Positions 45,505-52,642 of a stretch of 64,000 nt of DNA are shown here, piece by piece. This DNA is from Fen-1298 sp963833465. Lineage in GTDB: Bacteria; Bacteroidota; Ignavibacteria; UBA10030. The stretch covers positions 558,001 to 622,000 of the forward strand of contig CAWHXW010000003.1 in the NCBI GenBank assembly GCA_963833465.1, read 5' to 3'. Position numbers and translations under genes: made by a program. Positions within the stretch are counted from its first letter, which is position 1; each line of letters opens with the position of its first letter. Below the pieces are notes generated by a model. It had not been told where the DNA came from and searched no databases. It was given only the letters and a program-made list of their open reading frames with translations.

Positions 45505-46164
45505 ATGAAAACGCAGTACGGATTTGCATTCAAGAGAGCGATACCGGTTGTTTTTATTGTAGTATTCTTCGCAGCGACATCAGTTGCAAATGCAACTACG
45601 CATGTCGTTCAATTTGGGGGTTCGCTTGGATATATTTATTCACCTGACTCTATGAATGTTTCTGTAGGAGACACAATTCAATGGGAAGGTGATTTTAGCA
45701 TGCATCCGCTAAGTTCTACGAGCGTTCCGGCTGGTGCGGCAAGCTTTCATCAAGGATCGGGCAGTGTATTTTCTTATCCTGTCGCAGTTGCAGGAACTTA
45801 TCTTTATCATTGCGATTTCCATTTTTCAATTGGGATGAAAGGCACATTCATTGCATCTGCATCTACAGCTGTTGAAAATACTCTAACTTCTTCACAGCCG
45901 CATACTTTTAAACTTGATCAGAACTTTCCGAACCCTTTCAATCCATCGACGAAGATATCATTTGATATTCCATTCCAAACATTCGTATCTTTAAAAGTGT
46001 ACAACATTGTCGGCAAAGAAGTGGCAATGATAATGAACGGAAACATGGCGGCGGGCAGCTATTCAAAGACATGGAATGCTGAATCAATGCCGAGCGGAAT
46101 ATATTTCTATAAACTGACGACTGCAGCGTGGACAGACATAAAAAAGATGGTGTTGTTAAAATAA
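45505..46164 (+). CDS. Secreted plastocyanin-like cupredoxin with T9SS sorting domain
   Basis: A 219-residue exported protein. The signal peptide (about 1-30) is followed by a cupredoxin domain (about 31-118) with a complete type 1 copper site: His67 in SMHPLS, Cys103, His106 and Met111 in YHCDFHFSIGM (C-x2-H-x4-M). The last 85 residues are a T9SS type A sorting domain: QNFPNPFNPSTKISFDIP, VYNIVGKEVAMIM, PSGIYFYKLTT, ending KKMVLLK. This suggests a small electron carrier or copper protein displayed outside the cell. AAAGGATAGGCT before the ATG at 45505 is a good ribosome site. It is 249 bases after the last amylase gene and may have its own promoter. Confidence 0.85.
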   Translation: MKTQYGFAFKRAIPVVFIVVFFAATSVANATTHVVQFGGSLGYIYSPDSMNVSVGDTIQWEGDFSMHPLSSTSVPAGAASFHQGSGSVFSYPVAVAGTYLYHCDFHFSIGMKGTFIASASTAVENTLTSSQPHTFKLDQNFPNPFNPSTKISFDIPFQTFVSLKVYNIVGKEVAMIMNGNMAAGSYSKTWNAESMPSGIYFYKLTTAAWTDIKKMVLLK

Positions 46165-46169
46165 AATCA

Positions 46170-46192
46170 ATTAGATGTCAGGCACATCTAAT
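46170..46192 (+). terminator. Putative hairpin terminator after the cupredoxin gene
   Basis: Perfect 9-bp stem ATTAGATGT (46170-46178) / ACATCTAAT (46184-46192) with a CAGGC loop, six bases after the cupredoxin stop. There is no clear U tract after it (GTGTCTTATATCT), so termination efficiency is uncertain. Confidence 0.5.
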
Positions 46193-46349
46193 GTGTCTTA
46201 TATCTATAATAAAAATATTCACGTCTTCTAAAACCCACCCTGGCAGTAGCAGGCTAATTATGAATTTTAAATAAATCGTTCAAACGTACTGGCGCAGATT
46301 TCCGTATTTTCCTCACTCAATTGCAACGAAAATATAAATGGAGATAATA

Positions 46350-46412
46350 ATGACAAAAAACACTGCTGAGTTCATATTTGAGTCAGCAATTGGGCAGTCC
46401 CAATATCTTTGA
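46350..46412 (+). other. Tiny open frame (20 aa) overlapping two tandem hairpins
   Basis: A 20-codon frame starts at an ATG preceded by GGAG at a suitable distance and ends at TGA 46410-46412. Inside it are two adjacent stem-loops: TGCTGA/TCAGCA (46364-46369 with 46383-46388, plus a 3-bp inner stem) and ATTGGG/CCCAAT (46389-46394 with 46399-46404, CAGT loop). It could be a leader peptide, the remnant of a gene or a small structured RNA; none is proven. It lies just upstream of the insertion sequence. Confidence 0.3.
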
Positions 46413-46453
46413 GTTGCCGGTATAAATGCATGTCTTCATTGATAATTGTTTTA

Positions 46454-47165
46454 GGGTCTTGTCTAGAAGAATTAGTTGTTTAAGATAATAGATTTTAATA
46501 AAGAGTAAATATTTTCATCACGATGATTAAAACGGAATTCTGATTCTTTCAAGTAGAAGTAAAACTTATGTCGAGCGATACCATTATGCTTTCTCATTTT
46601 AAGTTTGACGTAGGACCAAAAGGATTCAATCCCGTTAATATGATTATGGTTACGCACAAACTCTTGCGAATGATTAATTCGATAATGTTTATATCCCGAA
46701 AGAACCAGGCCGTCGTAACTGCGCCACTTATCGGTATAGACATTGGTTTTCGATTTGGCAACGAGTTTTTCGATAATAGGGACAAGGGTTTTAGACGATG
46801 CATCAGGAATGACGGTTGCATAGACCTTGCCTTGACGTTTTAAGATTCCGATGACTGGGATTTTATTTGGTGCACCTCGCCCGCGCTTATCACCTACGTG
46901 ACGAGAACCAAAATAGGATTCATCGATTTCAATATTGCCTGAGAGTAGTCGCAGGTGTTCTTCTTCATAAGCAGCGATCTTCTCTCGGAAGATTTCATAA
47001 TATCGATCAACCGTATGACGATTCAATTTCAATTGACGAGCTGTTTGGACAGAGGTTAATTCCAATGAAAAATTGTATAAAAGCTTTTTTATTTGATAAT
47101 TGCTCAACTTGCTATATTTCATAAGGTCTTACAAGGAAATTAATAAAATTTCCTAGACAAGACCC
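46454..47165 (-). mobile_element. Complete IS1595-family insertion sequence (712 bp)
   Basis: The element is bounded by terminal inverted repeats identical over 13 bases (GGGTCTTGTCTAG at 46454-46466 and its complement at 47153-47165), flanked by a perfect 8-bp target duplication. It carries one intact transposase gene on the minus strand that fills almost the whole element. Intact ends, gene and duplication indicate a recent insertion. It lies between the cupredoxin gene and a frameshifted glycosyltransferase gene. Confidence 0.92.
46472..47122 (-). CDS. IS1595-family (ISXO2-like) transposase
   Basis: A 216-residue transposase with the ISXO2-like DDE-type catalytic domain: NIEIDESYFGSRHVG (first Asp), VYTDKWRSYDG (second Asp) and HINGIESFWSYVKLKMRK (the N/E and Lys region of IS1595 enzymes). 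The N-terminal 60 residues form a helix-turn-helix-like segment (TARQLKLNRHTVDRYY). The zinc-ribbon found at the N-terminus of many IS1595 transposases is absent, and the protein is shorter than the roughly 300 residues of those relatives, so it belongs to a compact subgroup. The frame is intact from ATG 47122 to the stop 18 bases inside the left end, so the enzyme may be active. Confidence 0.93.
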   Translation of the reverse strand: MKYSKLSNYQIKKLLYNFSLELTSVQTARQLKLNRHTVDRYYEIFREKIAAYEEEHLRLLSGNIEIDESYFGSRHVGDKRGRGAPNKIPVIGILKRQGKVYATVIPDASSKTLVPIIEKLVAKSKTNVYTDKWRSYDGLVLSGYKHYRINHSQEFVRNHNHINGIESFWSYVKLKMRKHNGIARHKFYFYLKESEFRFNHRDENIYSLLKSIILNN

Positions 47166-47266
47166 TTGTTTTAAATATTGGAAGGCTCTTTGTGGAGTCA
47201 ACGCTTTTAGTGTCCTTACCTTGCATCTACCGCCATCGCTCGTTATATTAACTATTAAAATTTCTT

Positions 47267-48359
47267 ATGAAGCAGATTTCCGAAGGATTCCAAATCTTCA
47301 ATTCTATGGACCATCGGAAAGTTCTCGGTGGAATGAAACAACAGCATTTGCAGAATATTTTAGTCGTTCGAACTGACCGTATTGGAGATGTAATCTTTAC
47401 ACTTCCTGTTATTAAGGTACTGAAATCCAATTTTCCGGATGCGCGCGTTACAATGCTGTTGAATTCATATACAGCGGACTTGGTTGAAGATATTGCGGAT
47501 GTTCTTACTTATAATAGAGAAACAGGTACTAAAGCCGTTCTTTGAGATGTTGGCAGAACTTCGCCATGCACGATTTGATGCTGTAGTGATCGTTTTTCCA
47601 CGTTTCCGTATCGCTCTTTTATTATGGCTGGCAGGAATCCCGGTTCGCGTTGGAACAGGATACAGATGGTATTCGTTCTTGTTCAATAAAAAAATCTTTG
47701 AGCATCGCAAGACTGTAGAAAAACACGAAGCGGAATACAATATCTCGCTATTAAAAGGTTTGGGATGTAAGGTATCATCAAAACCGGAAGTGAAGATTTC
47801 AATCTCTGAACAGGAGAGAAAAAAAGCTTTTAATATTCGTCAATCATTGGGAATTTCAGATGCCGACCTTTTAGTACTATTGCACCCCGGCAGCGGAGGT
47901 TCAGCGCACGAATGGAAATCAGAAAACTTTGCTCGGCTTGCTGCTGAATTGATTAAGAGTGGATTTCAAGTCCTTATTATAGGTGGAAAAACCGAAACCG
48001 ATCTTGTGAATAATGTTTCGCAGAATGCTGGAAAAGGCGTTAAGTCATTTGTCAGTAATTTAAATTTAAAAGAATTTGCGGCTTTTATTCAAACGGCAAA
48101 GTTGTTTGTAGCAAATTCCACTGGTCCATTGCATATAGCAGCTGCAGTCGGAACTCCGGTTGTTGGATTATTTTCGCCAGTACGCGTAATGAGCCCGAAA
48201 CGCTGGGGGCCATTGATTGACAAGAAAGTAATATTTGTTCCCGACCCAGCGAAATGTTCGCGATGTAAAGGCGACGAGTGTCAGGGAAATGATTGCATGG
48301 AACAAATTGCAGTTCAACAAGTTTTAGAAGCATGTATACAGTTGACAAAACACGATTAG
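47267..48359 (+). pseudogene. Glycosyltransferase family 9 (heptosyltransferase-like), frameshifted
   Basis: GT9 enzymes add sugars to the LPS inner core or similar glycans. Two overlapping frames together make one GT9 protein. The first (47267-47545) carries ILVVRTDRIGDVIFTLPVIKVL and stops after ETGTKAVL. The second contains KPFFEMLAELRHARFD onward, with VGTGYRWYS, LLHPGSGGSAHEWKSE and NSTGPLHIAAAVGTPVVGLFSPV, to the stop at 48359. A one-base gain near 47527-47535 (around ACTAAAGCCG) would explain the shift. There is no long homopolymer there, so a true mutation is as likely as a sequencing error. The start is uncertain (47267, 47306 or 47333). An insertion sequence ends 102 bases upstream and may have removed its promoter. 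Confidence 0.8.
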
Positions 48360-48400
48360 ATTACGACTAATATGAAATACAAATATTCTAATGGAATACG

Positions 48401-49204
48401 ATGAGTCGCTTTCAATTTACATTCTTTCTCTTCCTTTCATCCATTTTAAGTTCAAAGGCGCAGGAGATTCAGCCTGCAAAATCAATGGACAGCCTTCGCA
48501 CTATCAATCAGACTGCATTTGCACTTGGTGAACGGTTGGTGTACGACGTCGATTATAGTTTTATTACAGCGGGAGAAGCTGTATTTTCGATTCCTTCAAT
48601 TGACACGATGCACGGAAGAGAATGTTATAAGGTGCTCTTCACGGTTAACTCGACACCGACTTTTTCGTTCTTTTATAAAGTTGATGACCGATATGAAACC
48701 ATTCTGGATAAAAAAGGTATTTTTCCATGGCGATTTACGCAAAGAATTCGGGAAGGGAAATATAAAAACGATTTTGCTGCCGATTTTGATCAGCTCAATA
48801 ACGTTGCGATAACAAAAGCAGGTAGTTATTCTATTCCTCCGTATGTACACGATGTTGTCTCGGCAATGTTTTATGTACGGACATTAGATTATTCCCAATG
48901 TCATCCAGGCGAAAGAATCCTTTTAAAGAATTTTTTTAAGGATACTACGTACCAGCTTGCAGTAAAGTTTCTTGGGTATCAGCAAATTTCAGTTGATGCA
49001 GGAAAATTTAATTGTGTTTTGGTCGAACCGCTGATTATGGAAGGTGGATTATTTAAAAGTGAAGGACGTATTATTATATGGATGACAAATGATGAACGAA
49101 AAATTCCGGTGAAAGTCAGTACAAAAGTCGTCGTCGGTTCCATCGATGCAGAGTTGCGGGAATATTCCGGCATCAACGGACAGATTAAGGCAAAGGTTGA
49201 GTGA
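48401..49204 (+). CDS. DUF3108 domain-containing exported protein
   Basis: A 267-residue protein with a signal peptide (about residues 1-20, cleavage near SSKAQ) followed by a DUF3108 domain: FALGERLVYDVDYSFITAGEAVFSI, FFYKVDDRYETILDKKGIFPWRFTQRIREGKY, and VKFLGYQQISVDAGKFNCVLVEPLI. DUF3108 proteins are periplasmic or outer-membrane-associated with a beta-rich lipocalin-like fold; the function is unknown. GGAATACG precedes the ATG at 48401. It lies 41 bases after the GT9 gene and 29 bases before the next gene, so it is probably part of the same plus-strand operon. Confidence 0.85.
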   Translation: MSRFQFTFFLFLSSILSSKAQEIQPAKSMDSLRTINQTAFALGERLVYDVDYSFITAGEAVFSIPSIDTMHGRECYKVLFTVNSTPTFSFFYKVDDRYETILDKKGIFPWRFTQRIREGKYKNDFAADFDQLNNVAITKAGSYSIPPYVHDVVSAMFYVRTLDYSQCHPGERILLKNFFKDTTYQLAVKFLGYQQISVDAGKFNCVLVEPLIMEGGLFKSEGRIIIWMTNDERKIPVKVSTKVVVGSIDAELREYSGINGQIKAKVE

Positions 49205-49233
49205 ACTTAAATTCATGACAGGCAAATATAATC

Positions 49234-50193
49234 ATGTCAAAATATAAACAAATAAATATCAATAACATTAAAACGATTTCCATTAAGGAACGCAAAAGCA
49301 AAGTAACGCCGAAAGATTTTGCTAAACCGCTTGGCAAAAAAAACCCAAGCTTTAAAAATTTTATTGATTCTTTACCGCATATTCTCATTGCGAACGAATT
49401 AAAGGATTTGGTGAATGATATCGTACTTGCTAATAGAAAGAATAAACCTGTCATTTTGATGATGGGAGCGCACGTTATTAAGGTCGGGCTTTCACCTCTC
49501 ATTGTCGATTTACTTAAACATGGTATTATTTCTCATGTAGCGATGAATAGCGCGGCTTCAATTCATGATGTTGAGACAGCAATGTGGGGAAAAACTTCAG
49601 AAGATGTTGCTGTAAATCTATTGGATGGAATATTTGGGATGTCAAAAGAGACCGGCGATTTCATCAACCTTGCGCTTACGAGAGGAATGAAAGAGACAGA
49701 TGAGGGTTATGGCGAAACACTTGGGAAGAAAATTATTGCGATGAAAGCACGAAACCGAGATTTAAGCATTCTTGCTAAATGTTACGAACTTGGTATTCCT
49801 GTAACTGTACATGCGGCGATTGGTACTGATATCATTCATCAGCATGCAACTATGGATGGTGCTGCGACGGGCGAATTGAGTTATAGAGATTTTAAAGTAT
49901 TTGTGAACTCTATTAAAAATTTAATTGATGGCGGTGTTGTGATTAACTTTGGGTCTGCAGTTATTATGCCGGAAGTTTTTCTAAAAGCGCTCACCGTTGC
50001 ACGTAATCTTGGCTTCAAAGCAAAAGGATTTTCTACTGCAAACTTCGATATGATCCGCCAATACAGGCCTCAAATGAATATAGTTGAACGGCCGACGCAA
50101 AATTTTGGGCGCGGGTATAACTTCACAGGGCATCATGAAATTATGTTTCCGCTGCTTGCCGCAATGATCAAATCTAAACTATCTTCCAAATGA
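49234..50193 (+). CDS. Conserved hypothetical protein, possibly deoxyhypusine-synthase-like fold
   Basis: A 319-residue soluble protein that I do not firmly recognise. It has a Rossmann-like pattern: VILMMGAHVIKVGLSPLIVDLL, then ISHVAMNSAASIHDVE, then IPVTVHAAIGTDIIHQHA and a late GGVVINFGSAVIMPEVFLKAL. The order of these segments loosely recalls the deoxyhypusine synthase family, which binds NAD, but the diagnostic active-site Lys region is not evident and bacteria lack hypusine. It has no signal peptide or membrane segment. Its stop overlaps the ATG of the CPBP protease gene (ATGA at 50190-50193), so the two are translationally coupled. Real gene, uncertain function. Confidence 0.75.
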   Translation: MSKYKQININNIKTISIKERKSKVTPKDFAKPLGKKNPSFKNFIDSLPHILIANELKDLVNDIVLANRKNKPVILMMGAHVIKVGLSPLIVDLLKHGIISHVAMNSAASIHDVETAMWGKTSEDVAVNLLDGIFGMSKETGDFINLALTRGMKETDEGYGETLGKKIIAMKARNRDLSILAKCYELGIPVTVHAAIGTDIIHQHATMDGAATGELSYRDFKVFVNSIKNLIDGGVVINFGSAVIMPEVFLKALTVARNLGFKAKGFSTANFDMIRQYRPQMNIVERPTQNFGRGYNFTGHHEIMFPLLAAMIKSKLSSK

Positions 50194-51143
50194 TAAAACC
50201 GGACGAAAATATTCCAATTCCAGAACCAATAGATAATGAACACTTATTTGCCGAAGAACTTTCTTTTGTTGATCGACATGCAATTCATCCGCTTACTTTT
50301 GCATTTGCATCGTTAGTTTTCATATTTCTGCTTTATCAGATCGGCGGTGGTGTGCTGACGTACCTCGTTACAGGTGCAACGTCAATCACGCGCGATAATG
50401 TTTGGGCGATGCGCTGGTTGACAATCGTCGGACAGTTGTTTTTCATTCTTGTTCCAACATTTCTTCTGGCTCGGTTATTTACAAAGCGATTGCGTGAAGT
50501 ATTTCAATTCAGAGTTCCAGGATTACGTGAATCGACGCTTGCGCTTATAGCACTTTTTTCACTTCAACGAGTATTCGAAGCATATATGTATTTTCAAGAA
50601 CGTGTTCCGATGCCTGAAGTACTTCGTCAGGTTGTCGAACCAATAAAAAAAATGTTTGAGGAGTTGACTAAAGTTTTACTTCGTGCTGATTCTCCGGTAG
50701 AACTGTTTGTTGTAATTTTGGTCGTTGCGATTGTACCTGCGGTTGTAGAAGAACTGTTGTTTCGTGGATTTATCCAAAAAATATTTGAACGATTGATGTC
50801 GCCGGTAGTATCGGCAGTGCTGGCAGGAACTATTTTTGGATTGTACCATCTCAATCCATTTGAAATTGTTCCGCTTGTCGGATTAGGAGTTTTCTTCGGA
50901 TTGCTTCGGTACCGTTCGCAAAGTTTGCTGCTGCCGATAGCAGCGCACTTTTTCAATAATCTTATGGCTGTGCTGGCTTCTTTTTATGGCATGCAGGATG
51001 ACAATCTATTGACAGCCGCACAGACAACAGCTGATGCGCCTGTAATGATTTTTGAATTAATTGGTTTTGCTCTGCTCTTTTTTGTGACGTTTGTGCTCTA
51101 TCTTCGACTTACGCATGATGTTTCACGGCAAATTCATTTATGA
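50190..51143 (+). CDS. CPBP-family intramembrane glutamic protease (canonical EExxxR)
   Basis: A 317-residue multi-pass protein of the CPBP/Abi family with the full set of motifs: VEELLFRGFIQKIFER (EExxxR, about residue 187), FGLYHLNPFE (His motif) and IAAHFFNNLMAV (final His-x-x-x-N motif). The N-terminal 40 residues are cytosolic, acidic and proline-rich. Unlike the CPBP protein encoded at 9779, it has both glutamates. The ATG overlaps the upstream stop and its own stop overlaps the next ATG (51140-51143), so three genes are coupled. The substrate is unknown. Confidence 0.88.
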   Translation: MIKPDENIPIPEPIDNEHLFAEELSFVDRHAIHPLTFAFASLVFIFLLYQIGGGVLTYLVTGATSITRDNVWAMRWLTIVGQLFFILVPTFLLARLFTKRLREVFQFRVPGLRESTLALIALFSLQRVFEAYMYFQERVPMPEVLRQVVEPIKKMFEELTKVLLRADSPVELFVVILVVAIVPAVVEELLFRGFIQKIFERLMSPVVSAVLAGTIFGLYHLNPFEIVPLVGLGVFFGLLRYRSQSLLLPIAAHFFNNLMAVLASFYGMQDDNLLTAAQTTADAPVMIFELIGFALLFFVTFVLYLRLTHDVSRQIHL

Positions 51144-51607
51144 GTACGATAAATATTTGCAAGAATTGTTCGACACAGTTCCAAGCCGGAAAAACATTTT
51201 GCATCGTTTGCGGCGTGCTTGCCGATGCGGGCGGGGAAAAAGGATTTGAAATTGAATGTGAAACACATCCAGATCGCCGGGCGGTTGGACTTTGTGTTAT
51301 CTGCAGCAAGCCGGTTTGTCTTGATTGCAGAGTTGTTAGCAAAGATAAAATTCTGTGTACTGATCCTGAGCATAAGATATTACTTCAAGATTGGCGCATA
51401 TTGCTTGAACCTGATTCGGAATTTGAAGCGGATGCGCTTGCACGCAATCTTGCAGATGGTGGGATTGAGGCAAAATATTATTCTTTGCTTGACCATATTA
51501 CAACGCATTGGTTAAATGAAAATCGAATTTGTTTATTTGTTAAAAAATTGGAATATGATAAGGCAAAAGCGTTTCTTAATGAATTAAATCTTATCGATAA
51601 TGATTAA
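51140..51607 (+). CDS. Zinc-ribbon/B-box/DUF2007-like small protein
   Basis: A 155-residue cytosolic protein with three parts. Residues 1-27 form a zinc ribbon (CKNCSTQF and CIVCG). Residues 38-75 resemble a B-box zinc finger (CETHPDRRAVGLCVICSKPVCLDC, then CTDPEH). Residues 88-152 resemble DUF2007, a small alpha/beta domain (LEPDSEFEADALARNLADGGIEAKYY, then ICLFVKKLEYDKAKAFLNEL) annotated as putative signal-transducing. A regulatory or adaptor role is likely but unproven. Its start overlaps the stop of the CPBP protease gene. It is followed by cdsA after 60 bases. Confidence 0.78.
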   Translation: MSTINICKNCSTQFQAGKTFCIVCGVLADAGGEKGFEIECETHPDRRAVGLCVICSKPVCLDCRVVSKDKILCTDPEHKILLQDWRILLEPDSEFEADALARNLADGGIEAKYYSLLDHITTHWLNENRICLFVKKLEYDKAKAFLNELNLIDND

Positions 51608-51667
51608 TTTTTTGTAAGTTGTTCTTTGTAAAGTTATAGTTCATTCACTTATTGCTTATTAATAAAA

Positions 51668-52618
51668 ATGCCAAAATTTCAAAATCTCACACAGCGTGTA
51701 ATTGTAGCCCTTATTGCCATTCCAATTATTCTATGGTTGACAATGTCAGGCGGATATTATTTTTTCTTTCTTATCACCGTCATCTCGTCTCTTACTTTAA
51801 ACGAATTCTACGAACTTACAAAAGCCAAGGGCGCCGCACCGCTAAAAATTCTTGGAATTATTTTTGGGGTAATTATCAATGCTGTCTTCGTGTACGAACG
51901 CTTTCAGGTCGATATCTACCAATTCGTTTTTAGCAATTTCAACGTTCATCTTTCAATGTTTTCTCAGCATCAACTTCTTACGATAGTTTTGTTGAATCTT
52001 TTACTTCTAACAATGCTCATTGAATTGTTCCGTACTAAAGGTTCACCGATTATGAATATTGCTGCTACAATATCGGGTGTGATGATCATTTCTCTCTGCT
52101 TCGGTACGCTTATTTTCTTACGTGAATTATTTCCCTACGGATTTCCTGTGTATAAGTTTTTTGCAGCAGGTTATGCTGATGATCTTCAGTTTGCACAAAT
52201 CAATCGGTGGGGCGGATATACTGTTATCGCTGTCTTTGCTTCAATTTGGATGTGCGATACAGCGGCATATTTTGGCGGTTCGATGTTTGGCAGACACCGT
52301 TTATTCGAGAGTGTCAGTCCGAAAAAAACATGGGAAGGAACCGTTTCCGGTTTTATTTTTTCTGTGCTGACGATGATATTGGCAAAAATATTGGTGCTTG
52401 GTTATCTTGCATTCCAGCATGCTGTTGTTATCGGTGCGCTTATCGGTATATTTGGACAACTGGGTGATCTTATCGAATCACGTTTTAAGCGGGATGCAGG
52501 AGTCAAAGATTCTTCAAAATTAATACCGGGGCATGGAGGCGTGTACGATCGTTTCGACAGTTTGGTTTATATTTCTCCGATTGTGTATCTTTATATAGAT
52601 TTTATAGTGCTGTCGTGA
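51668..52618 (+). CDS. cdsA: Phosphatidate cytidylyltransferase
   Basis: CdsA makes CDP-diacylglycerol from phosphatidate and CTP, the branch-point of phospholipid synthesis, in the inner membrane. The protein has 316 residues, several membrane helices (starting RVIVALIAIPIILWLTM) and the family signature near the C-terminus: GDLIESRFKRDAGVKDSSKLIPGHGGVYDRFDS. The mid-region WMCDTAAYFGGSMFGRHRLFESVSPKKTWEGTVSG is also diagnostic. The length is normal and all signature residues are present. It is followed by rimO 24 bases downstream. Confidence 0.95.
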   Translation: MPKFQNLTQRVIVALIAIPIILWLTMSGGYYFFFLITVISSLTLNEFYELTKAKGAAPLKILGIIFGVIINAVFVYERFQVDIYQFVFSNFNVHLSMFSQHQLLTIVLLNLLLLTMLIELFRTKGSPIMNIAATISGVMIISLCFGTLIFLRELFPYGFPVYKFFAAGYADDLQFAQINRWGGYTVIAVFASIWMCDTAAYFGGSMFGRHRLFESVSPKKTWEGTVSGFIFSVLTMILAKILVLGYLAFQHAVVIGALIGIFGQLGDLIESRFKRDAGVKDSSKLIPGHGGVYDRFDSLVYISPIVYLYIDFIVLS

Positions 52619-52642
52619 CTATAATTGTATAGAAAGGTATAT

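Larger units (their letters stand above)
46446..47173. repeat. 8-bp target-site duplication flanking the insertion sequence
   Basis: TTGTTTTA occurs directly before the left end (46446-46453) and directly after the right end (47166-47173) of the element. An 8-bp direct repeat is the normal target duplication for IS1595-family transposition and shows that the element inserted here as a unit. Confidence 0.9.
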
